Source: Paulownia fortunei
Lineage: Eukaryota > Streptophyta > Magnoliopsida > Lamiales > Paulowniaceae
Length of the DNA stretch: 64,000 nucleotides
Direction of reading: 5' to 3'
Assembly (NCBI GenBank): GCA_019321725.1
Contig: CM033108.1
Location: 21,341,799-21,405,798 of the forward strand
This document shows positions 48,461 to 61,226 of this stretch, one piece after another. Within the stretch, counting starts at the first letter, position 1. Each line of letters begins with the position of its first letter. A program made the position numbers and the translations under genes. Below the pieces are notes generated by a model. The model searched no databases, was not told where the DNA came from, and saw nothing but the letters and a program-made list of their open reading frames with translations.

Positions 48461-50016
48461 TTTGGCATGAGCTTTCCTAGTTTGATTAGAATTCCTATCT
48501 GTAGGTCCTCCCACGATCATATGGATTATTCCCCTCTTATGAGGAACCGATGGTGCATTCTTTCTTTATTCAGCTCCTTCTTCCAATCTCGGTTCCTCCC
48601 TCGTGGTGTTCTACCAGTTCTGCCCCTTTCTCCTCTAGCCTCTCGACTGCTTTCTATCCTTGTATATATGAACTCTTTCAAATGTCCTACTAGAATCATC
48701 CTTTCAATTTCATGCTTCAAATGATAAAAACCCTCCATGGTATGGTCGTAGTCGTTATGAAACCGACAAAACTGATCTGACTTAAATCTTTTGGAGCATC
48801 CGAATATGTTTTGGGCCATCGCAGAGCATGATAACTTTCTAACGCGACCAACATCTGCTCATGAGGCATGACCAAAGACGTGTATTTTTCATACCTCAGT
48901 TGAGGTCCTCCTATTCTCTATATTCTAGGTCGATTACTAGGATTAAATTGGTCTTTCTTTTCTTTTCTTTTCTTCTTTCCTTTCTCTTCTCTCATTCTTC
49001 ATCTCTCTTTGTTTTTTGGGCTTCCTCCACATTGACATATTTTTTCACCCTGGCTAATAATTAGTCGAAAGTTTTGGCAGGTTTCTTAGCCAAGGACCTA
49101 AAAACTCACCATCCTACAATCCCGAGCCAAGGCATTTAACAAGACATCCTGCGAGGCTGATGGAACCTCCAGGCACTGGTAGTAAATCTCTTGATATAAC
49201 TTCTGAGCCCTTTATTCTCTTTTTGCTTAAGACTGAATAAGGTCAAGGCAGTCTTTTGATGCTTCCTAAAACTGACAAACTGATGTAAGAACGCCGAGCT
49301 GAACTCATCAAAACTGCTGATAGAATTCGGAGGTAGTTGACTAAACTATTGTTAGGCTGATTTGGTCAACGTAGTAAGGAAAACTCGGCATTTCACTCTA
49401 TCTGTATATCAGTGCAGCAGAGCTGCATTCTCAAACCTGCAAATGTGATCCCACTGATCTGCAGTCCCATCATATTCAAAGTTTGGCAACCAAAAACTGG
49501 AAGGTAATTCATCCGCCATAACCTCTTTGGAGAAGGGAATTTTCTTCATTTGCACCATCGCCTTTCCAGCCATCTTTTGCTTAATCTCTCTCAATTCCTG
49601 ATGGAGATTATCTACTTTCTACGACATATCCAGATCAACATCTAGTTTGGTTTTCCCAACACCCTTCCCCAAAATGACTGAGATGTAGTTTTCTTCATGG
49701 ATATCCTCCTCCCAGTTGTCATACCCCCTTCCTATGGCTGAGGAAGAGGTTGCGCAACCTCTTTCTGTTTTAGTATCGTGTTGACCACGATAGTAATCAT
49801 GCCCTGCAGCTGTTCCACAGCGAGTGCAATGGGTGTGTTGGAGCCCAAATACCCCCCTCATGGGCCTCTCTAAATTGGCAGAAGTCGGGAGATAATGGCT
49901 GGAGTAATAGGTGGTTGTTCATCCTTATCTATGCTTTCCGCATTCGAATCTCTTTTCCTTCTTGGACGTTCCTCCATCTCTTCATTCAAGTTTCTATTTA
50001 TCTCTTTATTGGCCAT
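48461..50016 (-). pseudogene. Gypsy gag remnant
   Basis: An ATG at 50014-50016 lies 120 bp inside the primer-binding site and starts an acidic/basic N-terminus. The capsid shows IPFSKEVMADELPSSFWLP and NFEYDGTADQWDHICRFENA (near 49500), the conserved start of plant Gypsy gag. FCRFHNDYDHTMEGFYHLK (near 48760) is the usual zinc-finger-like segment. Stops break the frame at 49618 and elsewhere. Confidence 0.75.
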
Positions 50017-50138
50017 CGGTAAAATCCAAAATCTCTCCAAGAATTCAGGAGATTATTAATAGAAAATCACGTATATTTCCAGAAAATTACTTAAAAACTT
50101 ATAGTAACAAAAACTCACACATCTACTCAATTGTTCCC

Positions 50139-50153
50139 ACAGGCGGCGCCACT
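50139..50153 (-). other. Gypsy primer-binding site
   Basis: On the minus strand the 5' LTR ends CATCATCA and is followed by AGTGGCGCCGCCTGTGGGAA; the TGGCGCC core is the common primer-binding start in plant Gypsy elements. Confidence 0.75.
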
Positions 50154-51243
50154 TGATGATGCTAATCAAGAATATTTTAATTAAATGATAATACCTTAAC
50201 ACGAGCGAGCCTTGTACTGAATTGACCTGCAAATTGTTGGGGAGTGTCTAGCATAAGCACTCCGACGTTCAAGTCAGTAAAGATGATCAAGAGTCTCAAT
50301 CAATCAAACAATCAAGATTAAATCTCTCTTTTTTATGAATATAAGTGCCTATAAAAAATAAAAATCACACCTTGCATCTCTTTTTATAGTAATGCATAAA
50401 CAGTAGTTGAATAAAGAAAGAATTCTATTACATTGCAGGAATAAGGCTAATCTTCATGAAAGATATGGTCAATCCCCTAAAATCTTGCTTATTAATATAA
50501 AATAATTTTATTTTCTTTTCTAGAACCCTGATAATACCCATTTACATACCTGATAACTTGAGCTCATTACTCAACATTAGGCAGTCCAGACATACTATTT
50601 GACATACTAACTTCATAATATCACAGATCTGAACTAAATCAGCTCGGACACCCAAAGTTGATAAGGTAGATCTGATCAACTTCAACTCGGCTAAATCATG
50701 TCATCTTAGCGAACTAATCAGCCCATCACCAGTAATCACTGAATACTCAACTCAGATTTTTGGAACACGAAATGCCCATTAAGTATGTGGTCTTTTTCAA
50801 ACCACATCAACTAGTCACCCTACTTTGTTTAAGCAAAGACTAATTAATCAGAGTAACAACACACAAATCTGAGCAAGAGTAGCTCTTCTGCCGCAACCAT
50901 CATTATCTATCTTTTCGCATTAAATATAATATGCCCCAAAATTCCCGCTTATTTTGAAGCATGAAATCCCACGCTTATTTAGAATCTGTCAAAAGCGACA
51001 ATCGCTTCAACTGTCTGGCTAAATACATCCATACACGCGTTCATCATCCTCAGATATAGTTGTCCATTCCATAAATAAGCTGATCTGGTCCTTACATAGC
51101 ATGCATCTACGATACCGATCAAAACATCTTTTCAACTTTCTTTTGTGTCATATAAAGGTCTTCTTCTCCTTACCCCTACACTCTTTGCATTCCATTTCTT
51201 ATGCACAACAAACCCTAGTCCATTGCGAGGAGCTTCTAGGCGT
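50154..51243 (-). repeat. 5' LTR of the Gypsy element, outer end missing
   Basis: Matches the 3' LTR until GGAGCTTCTAGGCGTC (51243). The final ~35 bp present at 45095-45128 are absent and replaced by another LTR-derived segment. Confidence 0.8.
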
Positions 51244-51249
51244 CGATTT

Positions 51250-51367
51250 TCAGCCATCTCATCTTAGCGGACTAATCAACCTATCACCAGTAATCATTGA
51301 ATACTCAACTCAAATTTTGGGCCACGAAAGGCCCATTAAGTATGTGGTTTTTTTCGAACCACATTAA
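51250..51367 (-). repeat. Additional Gypsy LTR piece
   Basis: About 115 bp from CCATCTCATCTTAGCGGAC to GAACCACATTAAATTTG repeats the internal LTR segment at 50696-50810 (CATCTTAGCGAACTAATCAG). It points to a rearrangement or gene conversion at the element's 5' edge. Confidence 0.8.
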
Positions 51368-52635
51368 ATTTGATGTGATACTACTAATAAAACAAAATCT
51401 TACATTAAAAAATATCCATAGTAAAAAAAGTCAATTCGATTTTGTAACAACTCATCCAAATATATATTAATTTTCCACACATTTCCCCGATACAACATCT
51501 AAATAATATTTTTCTTCAAAATATTTCTCCCAGAGCAACCAAAATACCTCCAAACATAGCAACTATAATTTATGCATATTTAGAGATACAAAAGTTCTAA
51601 AGTTTACATCTTATTGAAGAGCTAATTTTGATTAAAAATAAGAAATAGTGGGCTTAACAAAATTGAATTTTTAAATTACAAAAGTGCATACTAAAAATAC
51701 ATATTTAAGTGATTGACAAAACTATAGAACTTATTAAAATGACAATTTTAGATAAAATTATATTTATATTGTTGTTACTTGTACTAATTTATCTAAAAAA
51801 TATATAAATAGCAAATAAGAGTTTTCTTTTATAATTACATTAATATGTATGTTTCATTTCAAAGTATTATAGTTTCAAAATGCATTTTTGTATATACTTG
51901 TGTCATAAAAAATGGTCCTTTTCTTTTTAGTTTTATTTTATCTTATAATAAGAAAAAGAAAATGAAGAGTATTTTCTAAAAACAATATAAGAAAGTAAAT
52001 AATAAAATGAAATAGATTGGATATAGGGAAATTATCTTATCTAGTCAATCTTTTGAGTTGATTCACACACTGTTAAAGTATTTATTCCATGAGTTTTTTG
52101 CATATAAGTATTTTATCAAAAATTAGACTTTTTTTTTTGTTCTTTTTTTATAAACAGCGACTTAAGGCTAAACTAGTCATTCATTGGATGCATGAATATG
52201 AGGTGTTATGGGGATTGGTTCACCAACAACCAGATTTCTCTATTGAACAAATTAAATAACTAATATTAAAGTATATTATTTAATATAATTACATGATTTT
52301 ATACATCCACTTGGATTCTACATAATTTCTCTCCACGTTTGCTGGCAAATACATATATTTTCTTCTTGATCTGAGGCATCCATTTGCACAATATATGGGG
52401 TTATATATAAGTGTATTTATAATTTGTTACTTTAGATTCATATTTTTGTAATATAATTTTTTTTATAGAAAAAAGAGTTATATAACATACATGGAACAAA
52501 ATGAATTATGTATAATTAACAAGTACAGGGGTAACATTGTCATAAAAATCCACATCATCAATACATCGAAAATTTGCCATTCGAATATGATTACAGATGG
52601 TGTTTGAAAATTTCAATTATTCTTTTTTTTTATAA

Positions 52636-52670
52636 TTTTTTTTTTTTTTGGGGGGGGGGGGGGAGGGGGG
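52636..52670 (+). repeat. T14 followed by G14 and G6
   Basis: Fourteen T (52636-52649), fourteen G (52650-52663), A, then six G. It could fold as a G-quadruplex, or be an error-prone homopolymer junction in the assembly. Confidence 0.9.
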
Positions 52671-53084
52671 TGGTTTGTTGTTAAAGTGAATTTGACTTTG
52701 TATCATGCTAAGGAATAGTATAATATATCCTATGTGTCAAATTACATTATATTTTTTAAATTTATTATGTATATATTCATGTGATATTATTTCTTAAAAA
52801 AATATATTTTTTTAGAAAATTTTAGTTGCGTTATTTTTTAAAAATATTTTTTTAATATTTTACAATTATAAAGTGGTCTAATGAATTTATCAGTTATGTT
52901 GAGTTTAGGGAAAGTCTAAATTTAGGCCTAGATCTTCAACAATCTTAGAAGAATATCAAGTTTTGATAAATCTAATCAATTAGCAAGCCTGGCATGCTTG
53001 GAGTTTTCATACCCCAAAATTTGCATGAAAAAACAAGCGAATCCAATGTGCACCGCCGTTATTTAACACTCCAAAATTTTGACA

Positions 53085-53109
53085 GGTGATGGTGATGGTG
53101 ATGGTGATG
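53085..53109 (+). repeat. (GGTGAT)n microsatellite
   Basis: Four hexamer units in non-coding sequence. Confidence 0.9.
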
Positions 53110-54589
53110 GGAAGTATGAGGAAGAACAGCTAAAACTCGTGACTATTAATGTGCCGTCGATTATTTTAGGTAACTGGCAATAAAACTTTCCGACATCAAA
53201 ACAAACAAGAATTTTACTTCAAGCATAGATTTGCCGTTCCTGTTTACTTTTTAATAAATCATTCATCTCGAAGTACGAGTATCTTCGAAGTGTAAATTCA
53301 CTTACATTATGAATGATTTAGTTACATATAGTTTGGACTTGAAAGTTTTGGACATTAAACAAATAGATTTTACAACAAACTTGATTTAGATTCACAAATC
53401 TCACACAAAATTAAATACATGGCAAATATAACTACACTGATCTTATAATTTGTGACCATAAAATTTGAACTGATCATGTAGCTAGAGTAAATTCACTTTG
53501 GATAAGTATGATTATTTGTTGTGAAAACGAATTAAGACCATATTTCTAGCAAACTACTCCATGTATTTCAAATTCGTTGCTTCCTTTTCTTTTCTTCTTT
53601 TTTTTTTTTTTTGTGATACATCTTAAAATACTACTCTATTTCTCAAAATAATTTTTTTCCAGAAAATATCCTCTCAATTTATGGTAATAATATGACTAGT
53701 AACTCTCGTCAATTATTATTTTTAAGGATGATAATGTACAAATACATCAAATATCTTTTTCAACTCTGGTCTGAAAACGCAATATTGGATCACAATAAGA
53801 TTGTGCCTTCGTTTGGTTCAATTGGGTGGGGGTTGCCTTCAGGTTGCTATCCTTGTTTGGTATAATGAAAAGGAAGTGAGGAAAGATTAATTTTTCTGCT
53901 TTTATCAATTATCCATATTTTTATTTTGTCTGCATACTGAATAAATAACTATTAAAACACTTTTAAATACTAATAATCAATTAATTGATTAATTTAAAAA
54001 AATCAGCATAGTTTAATTACTAAGCAAAAAGCAAGAACAAAAACAAAATTTTTCTTTGGATGCCAACATCTTTATTGATTATATACCATCTATTAAATCA
54101 AATAAAACCTACCAAATACTAAAATACATGATTCGAACTCCAAGCATCTTTTAGCAGGAGATATGTAAGAAACGAGGAGTAAAACACAATAAAATATAAT
54201 TGGACAGAATTTGTGTTTATGGATTATGAATAACACGGTGAATAATATTAAAATTAAAATTTTTATGTCATTTTCCAATTTTATACTTTTATTTTTTCAC
54301 TCAACTTTTCAAAGATAAACTTGAGCTTTAAAGAATTTCGTACACCTAATTTTTTACTTTCCTTTCAATTATTCTTTAAAATTAACTAACCTGTACACCC
54401 AATTAGAATTTAAGGAATAGTACAAAACTACCCAATCATAATCATTTCATTCCAATTCCAATTTCATTAAAATATTATCAAGTTTCCATATTTTTGGGAT
54501 TGTCACCATCAAGTCCATAATCAAACAAAAATTTAAAATTAACCCAAGACTCAAAAGCAAATAAATTAATTAATCAGCTAGCTAGCTAT

Positions 54590-57500
54590 CTAGCTGCATG
54601 GCTCACGCGCGACGCCGAGCTTGGAGTTGGGAAGATCGATGAGAATGCGGTGGTTCTGCTGCTGGAAGGTGGCGATGACGTTAAGGACGGAGTTGACATT
54701 GTTGTCGGGGGCCGCCGCCATGGCGAGGCAGGACGTGGTGCCGGCGGTGCTGCGGATGAGGAAGTTGTCCTGCGGGAGGCTCAGGTTCAAGCCGGAGAAC
54801 ATGAAAGTTATGGTGGGCACGGTGACTGGAACGCTGTAGCACGTGTCGAAGCCGCCGAGTGAAGACAAGGTGGCGTTGCCCATCTGCCGCCGGACCTCGT
54901 CTCTCACGGACGTGTAGGCGGGCTTCACTAGTATGGTGAACACCGTGCCTGTTCAAAAACATGAAATTGAATAAAATGAGGGGTATAAATATAAAATTAA
55001 ATTTTTAAATACTAGTAAAAGATTTGATAGGATTTGAATTTAGAAAATGTACCAAATTGTCCTTCAAATTGCAATTCCCATTTTTCTCTTTTTGATAAGT
55101 AAGACCATGTTCATAAATTTGACATGGATATACCAGAATTGAACCACTTCAAATCCAATTTCTCTCAATCACTAAATGAGAATTGTGAAATATAATCCCA
55201 ATTTTTCCCAAATAGTGAAATGGGATTGGGATTTGAAATCCATTGATTAGTTTATCAGTTAATTGTTGTTTAGTTGATTAGTTAATTGTTGTTTGGTAGT
55301 TGATTAGTTGCTTATTGTCTATAGTTATTAATGATTGATCGATAATTAATATTTCTAATGTAAAATGATATTTAACCATGTCACTCAAAAAAAAAATTTA
55401 ATTAAGAAATTATTTCAAGAACTTAGAAAATTTACCTGAATCGAAGACAGTTCCAGCTCCAGTAGTGGGATCAAATGCAAAAGCACTAGGAGGGACGCTA
55501 ACAACTCTCCTGCCAACCCTAATACCCATGAGATTCACATAGTAGAAGGATGATCTTCTTGGATTTTTAAGCAATTGGGTGGTTCTGATCCTCTTGGGCT
55601 GGCTATTGGCCCCAACCTTAATGATCCAGTAAAGTTGGTAGACTTGTAGCTAGGTAGGCAGTAGGAGAATATGGACTGGTAGAGACTAGAAGTTTGTGAC
55701 AACAGAGATAATGGGCCTCGGCCCAAGCCCAGCAACCCTTGGGCCGGAAAGGAGGTGCCGGTGGCCTTCTGGATGCAGCCGAAGGTGTAGCCGGAGAAGG
55801 AGTCGGTGGCAAGGGTTATGTTGTCCTGCACAAGGTTGGCGGCGATGGTGGAGCCGCCGTATGTCAAGTTGAAGCCACATGTGGCGCCGCCGCAGCTTGG
55901 GTTTGGTACCTTAGATTGAATTCCATGTTCAATAGTTAAACACCACAAATAATTACTAGTAGCCAAATAATTGTGTATTAATGACATCAAAAAGTGAATA
56001 ATTAAGAAATTATTGATGATGTTAAGACATATTCACGCGGACATCGACAAAACATAGTAAAGTAATGTTCCTAAAGTTGTACAGTATCTTTTTATGTAAT
56101 CTAGTATTGCACTTTAATATCTCCAACAATGCCATTGCTAATCAAGTGAGATAATAATGATTAGTGTTATAAATTACTTCTTTTATTCCAAATTAATCAC
56201 TTCTATTTTTTTTTTTCAGGCATTCCGTAATAATGCCCTAATTTTTAAAATTGTGTGTGTTTTTTTCCCAAAAATATCCTTTCATTCACTAGTCTTGAAA
56301 CTCTGTTTCCAGGCATTCAGGTATTTCTTAAATGAAAAATAGTCAAACCGATCTTGTTACTTGTTAAGAGTTCAATAAGTCTGCTTTAATCGACGGTCTA
56401 ACTGATTTAATTAAATTTAACTATATCTTTTCATTCTATATAAAACAGTAATATAATAAATTAATTTTTATGTATTAAATTTTAAAAATAAAAAAATATA
56501 AATAATTAATTAAAAAAATATATTTAACAAAATTCAAAATTCAAATAACTACGTAAATATAATCAAATGTCAAGTTAAAAATTTAAATTTTTTAAAAAAA
56601 TTCAAAAAAATATAAAAAAAAACACAAAAAAAAAAAAAAAAAAAAAAAGCTAGTGTTCACCGGTTCTTATTTTCCATATTTTGTAGCCAATGGGACTCGA
56701 CCAGATCGGTAGGTCATCGAACACTGATTCTCGATTGACCCGTGCGACGAATCTGAAAATATTAATTTTATCTCCTATTTTACTTCATAAAAACGCATAA
56801 AATATAGATAATTTACGCAAAATTTATACTTAAAAACACATTTTATATACTTATAACAAATGATCTAAAAGTAAATAATGTGAAACCACTGCTTTGATAA
56901 TAATATAAACATATAAAAAAATTATTTATCAAGTCAATCACATTCTCTCTGTTGTACTCTTGAAAGCAAGCTGAGTATCGCCAATGTTTTGTTTGGTTCA
57001 CGGGTCATATTGAACCTCTAGAAATGGACAAGCATAAGAGCAGATAATAAAGACAATGAACACACATAACACAGCAGCTAGCATGTGAAGTAAAAAAGAA
57101 AACTATCTCTACGACCCACCGTGGCGCGTTAGCGCGTGACACACATCAACCACGCCGCAAAAATTAACTAATACCTGGTTGCACTGTGGGGCGCCGCAGG
57201 CTACAGGCTTGAAAGTGGTGGACTTGGACGGATCGAAAGTGGTGGCGGAGCAGCCGACGCAGCCGGTGCATGGAACCCATGCGGCGTCGTTGCTGGTGTC
57301 AACAGCCATAAGCAGTGTCTGAGCTGGGGTACCGATGTTGGCCCTGACAATGTAGGTGGGGTTCTGAGTGACCGCCCTGCCGGAGGCTATCGGCACGATG
57401 GTCCTTCGCCCGGCTACGAGGAGGCTTGACAAGTACTGCAGCCGCGCTTTGTCGTTGGACTGCATTCGGAGAACGGAGTCCACCCATGAGAGTTGTGTTT

Positions 57501-57642
57501 TAGGCCTGAATGGGGAGCAGGGGCTGTTTACACTGATTACTTGGAGGGTTGACCCCTGGTCAGGTACATTACAGTTGGGGTTGTGCAGCCCTTGGGCAAA
57601 TGTGAAAAAGATGGTGGCTAGGGAGAAGAGAAGAGTAGCCAT
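54590..57642 (-). CDS. AED3: AED3-like apoplastic aspartyl protease (A1 family), frameshift in exon 2
   Basis: Secreted pepsin-like aspartyl protease, closest in my recall to Arabidopsis AED3. Exons: 57642-57175, 55909-55436, 54948-54590, about 433 residues allowing for one lost base. Residues 1-18 are a signal peptide (MATLLFSLATIFFTFAQG). The first active site is MAVDTSNDAAWVPC (DTS, usual in this subgroup) and the second is VFDSGTVFTILV, its codon split by intron 2. Cysteine-rich CTGCVGC, FGCIQKATGTSFPAQG, GLLGLGRGPLSLLSQ and GGFDTCYS are family hallmarks; the end reads LIDLPNSKLGVAREPCS. Near 55600-55604 one base is missing after RLGPI: the frame runs to a stop after about 25 codons, while the next frame continues QPKRIRTTQLLKNPRRSSF to the intron. 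Either a sequencing error or a young null allele. Intron 1 (1265 bp) contains a MITE and an A-rich tract. A TATA box lies upstream. Confidence 0.9.
55600..55604 (-). other. Single-base frameshift in the aspartyl protease exon 2
   Basis: The minus strand reads CCAATAGCCAGCCCAAG; one more base next to GCC would keep the family frame open. Both flanking parts of the exon are otherwise intact. Confidence 0.8.
56340..56764 (+). mobile_element. hAT-like MITE, copy 1, in intron 1 of the aspartyl protease gene
   Basis: Shares the core TTAATTAAAAAAATATATTT-AACAAAATTC and the end CTGAAAATATT with copies at 60000-60394 and (reversed) 62620-63071, and carries GTCAAACCGATCTTGTTA like the reversed copy. 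The left terminal repeat is lost or diverged, and no target duplication is clear. Non-coding. Confidence 0.7.
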
Positions 57643-57710
57643 GGGTTTTGGGAGTGGGAGGGGTTTCCCTTTTTCTCTGTTATGGGTTGGTTTATTGAGT
57701 GTGGTTGGAT

Positions 57711-57721
57711 GGATATTTATA
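57711..57721 (-). promoter_or_regulatory. TATA box of the aspartyl protease gene
   Basis: TATAAATATCC on the minus strand, about 70 bp upstream of the start codon at 57642; good match in sequence and plausible spacing for a short leader. A (GT)n tract lies just upstream at 57761-57774. Confidence 0.65.
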
Positions 57722-59991
57722 CTTGGAAGTTTGCTTGTCAAGTGTGTGACTGTGTGTTTTGTGTGTGTGTGTGTTTGGTGGGGGTAGAGGAGGAAAATGC
57801 TTCTTTATATTAAAGTATTTTACAACAAATGATCATGATAATACATAAAAATCACAATTTGAATCTTATAATTGTGATAGTAAAAACATTGGGTGTACGA
57901 AAGAATTTTCGAGTGGGAAGAAGACACTCGTTGTATGCGTATTGTATCAAATATTTTATTTGACTATTGATAAAACAATAAGATATTTATAATAATATTC
58001 ATATATCTAAGTGCATATAATTTGAGTGCAATATGGATTCAACCATAATGATGCACATTAGAAGTGATCGTGCGTACTAGAATGTTGTATGGGGTTGTTT
58101 GATACCAGATTGGATTCCATTTACTTTTGTTGTATGACATGATAGCAGTTTCAGTGGTTTGTGGCAAGTGCCCTCATCCCTTTGGTCCATTCTTGTGTGA
58201 GAGAGGTGATAATATTTCTTATCTTTTGATTTATTTTATTATAGATCTAGACACGAAGAATGTAGATTTGGAATTTTGGGATATAGAAGTATGATAGAAA
58301 AACGAGGTTACATCGTTTTATTATGTTTTGAGCATCCTGACGGTTGAACATCTCTATGATTACCAAGTGGGGATAACAATTAATGTATGTCATCAAAGAA
58401 TACTAACAAACTTCCTAAGGGGGACAATACCAGTTAGGACCGGAAATGAAGATGAATTGCAGAACCAAAGTTCGCCACTTAAAATCATTTAACTTTTTCT
58501 TTAAAGAAACTTTTCTCTTCTCCAACCCCCACCCAAAAAAAAAAAAAAAAAATCACTTAAAATCATTATGCCCATAGTATGTAATGTGTAAAAAAGGATA
58601 ATTTTGGGAATATATATATATATATATATATATATATCCTCATATGTCAATTACATCTAAAAGTATGTAAAGGCTTGAGTTATAATGCACCCATCTATGG
58701 AAAAATCATTTAGCATTGTGGGAAAATTTAGTTCAAGTTTGGTTTGATGGAATCCAAAAAAATTATATAGTGAGTAAATTATATTTTTCATGTAATTGGT
58801 TTACAATCTAAAGAGAGTTATCAATGTAATATCATTAGTCATGTAATTAGTTAGTTACGGACAAATTGAGTTTGAGTAAGAATTTTATAGTATAGTGTTT
58901 TGAATAAAAATTAAGCAAGAAAATAAAAAATTCTAATAGTGTCAGACAATCGTTTGACATGTTTCTGGTGACACATGGATTTTTTTCCACATGTAGCAAT
59001 GTTTAGGGGTTACAAGAAATTTTAAAACATAAAAATTCCTAAAATTGGTTGAAATTTAGCATTTGCTCCTATCAATTCATTTTCTCTATTTTTTTTTCTT
59101 AAAATAAAATTTAATCATCCAAAGTCATATTTTTTTTCATCAACATATAGCTCACAAATCACAATTATAGACCTTTTGGCCCTATTACCAATCCCACCAT
59201 CTTTTTTCTTTTTATAATCACACACACATTTATCTCTATATATAAATATAAACTATCAATGGTGTTCAATATATATTTTACACATATGAACATATTTATA
59301 TATTGAAGATTCATATTTGACCTACATCTTATACTAAATTATTTAAGAATTAAAATTTCACTCTAAATGATTTAAAATCATAAATACAAGATATTTACTA
59401 ACAAATTATCTTATCTCCTCAATTTATATCATATATATATATATATATTGAATATTTATATTTGACCTACATCACATATTAAATTATTTAAGAATTAAAA
59501 TTTCACTCTAAATAATTTAAAATTATAAATACAAGATATTTATTAATAAATTATCTTATCTGCTGGATTTATACCGATATTGTATTGTGATATCAATCCA
59601 TTCTAGGGTGTGAAACTTAGGAAAAAGCGAATCCACTTTACAGCCTCTGTATCTGATAAGTATATTTTTTTTTTAGTCCCCATTCCAAATCTAAATGTTC
59701 AACCAGATACAGTGTTTTTATAATTATAATAAATACGTATATAAATATAAAAGGATGCAAACAAATTAGACAGCCCAAGTGAGGTCAAGCTCAGCTCTGA
59801 GGAGTCTAAGGGGGGCCAAGCCACTTACTGGTCAGTTTTGGCAAATAGTCTCTGACAATGTGGCACTCCAGAAGTTGCATGTGATTAGTCCAATTATGAA
59901 TCAGACTTTACACTTCGGTGTGCGACTCCACAAACTTAAAAAAAATGTTAGTAGGTTTATAGTGCACCATTTTTCATTTGTTCCTTATATT
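57722..59991. other. Intergenic, no gene seen
   Basis: Upstream flank of the aspartyl protease gene. It contains poly(A) at about 58533-58553, (TA)n at 58611-58637, a stretch near 58740-58880 resembling the promoter repeat at 13085-13335, and a tandem duplication at 59301-59570. An open frame of 89 codons at 59779 has no recognisable domain. Confidence 0.7.
59301..59570 (+). repeat. 145-bp tandem duplication, two diverged copies
   Basis: ATATTTGACCTACATC and about 120 following bases occur at 59302 and again at 59447, differing at roughly ten positions and separated by an (AT)n tract. Confidence 0.88.
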
Positions 59992-59999
59992 GCTTTAAA

Positions 60000-60394
60000 T
60001 AATATTTTTATAATTATATTGATTATTAAATTAATTTTAACGATATAATCCATCGGATAGATTCAACTATTGATTCAAATTAATTATATTTTTTATTGTA
60101 TTTTATATAAAATTATAATGTTATAAATTTATTATACTGTATAAGGTAAAAATAAATAAATAATTAATTAAAAAATATATTTAACAAAATTCAAATTCAA
60201 ATAATCACGTATATATAACTAAATATCAAATTTATTTTAAAAAAAATAAAAATAAAAAAAAATATTTTTGATCGATTTTTAGGCTGGTGCAACCGATTTT
60301 GACCGGATCTCCAATTTTTTTGCATCCAAACAGAGTGGAATAACCATTAATTCTCGATTGAACCGATCGATACGATTCGATTTTTAAAATATTG
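60000..60394 (+). mobile_element. hAT-like MITE, copy 2
   Basis: Ends TAATATTTTTA (left) and TAAAATATTG (right), degenerate forms of the 11-bp inverted repeat of copy 3. The flanking 8-mers GCTTTAAA (59992-59999) and GTTTTAAA (60395-60402) differ by one base and are the likely target-site duplication. The core matches copy 1 closely. 395 bp, non-coding. Confidence 0.8.
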
Positions 60395-60402
60395 GTTTTA
60401 AA

Positions 60403-61195
60403 TAAAATGTTCTTAAAAACTTTCTATTGTTCAAATGATAAAATTAATTTTTTAAAATCTAAAATAAAAAAGTCCTACTTTTAAATCTAATGAGGATATT
60501 TTAATTTTACTTTCATAGTTTATCAGAATCATTAATTATATTTGATTAATCTTGATGTTTGTATATCCTCTCATAATTTATGATCCATTATATTTTGTTC
60601 CACGCAAAATTCTGTTTCTACGGAACATGTATGTCTCGAACATGCAACAAATCTACAAGCAAATGATGACGACTCTAACGTAGGCCTGTTGCCAGCTGCC
60701 GAGCAGAAAATGAATATCCAGAGGTGAAAATTTATTTTTTATTAAAAATAATAAATAAAAAAAATATTTTTTATTATTTAAGAAATATGAATTTTTAAAA
60801 TTTAATAATTTTATATATAAAATCTATATAAATTAAAAAAAAAATAGAGTTGAGGGTGGGCGGTGGCGGCCACCCGCCCCCCTAGCTTCGTCCCTCCTGT
60901 TGTGGTTTTGAATTCCCAAAAAAAAAAAAATGGAAAAAAAGGAAAAACAAAAACAAAAAAAAACAAAAATTGTAGAAAGGGAGCAAGAAATGCTAAAGTA
61001 TTTGGTATTATTTGGGGAGAAAAATACCCCTAAAATAAAACCAAAATTTATAAAAGTCTTTGGGGTTTTATTTCTATAAAAAAATCTCCCTTTTCTCTCA
61101 AAATATTTGAAAAATCCCTAATCATTACTATATATAAATACATATATTTCAATTATGAGATAGCTTTATATAAATCTTTATATGTGTATACATCA

Positions 61196-61226
<31 letters not shown>

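Larger units (their letters stand above)
43985..51367 (-). mobile_element. Ty3/Gypsy retrotransposon, Tat/Ogre-like, inactive
   Basis: Minus-strand element: 5' LTR on the right, then primer-binding site, gag, protease, reverse transcriptase, RNase H, a second RNase H and integrase, then polypurine tract and 3' LTR on the left. Integrase after RT marks it as Gypsy; the extra RNase H between the first RNase H and integrase is characteristic of the Tat lineage. Many stops interrupt all domains. The LTRs differ by many substitutions, so the element is old. No clear target-site duplication is seen; the right end is rearranged. Confidence 0.88.
51368..54589. other. Intergenic, no gene seen
   Basis: AT-rich spacer downstream of the aspartyl protease gene. 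It contains a poly(T)14-poly(G)14 tract at 52636-52670 and a (GGTGAT)n tract at 53085-53109. No coding region with a recognisable domain on either strand. Confidence 0.7.

Noticed and set aside
54621..54962. Several overlapping open frames on both strands in a GC-rich stretch
   Set aside because: Alternative frames of aspartyl protease exon 3; likewise those at 55618-55939 (exon 2) and 57299-57787 (exon 1).
59779..60048. Open frame of 89 codons
   Set aside because: Runs into the left end of a MITE, has no domain and no gene context.
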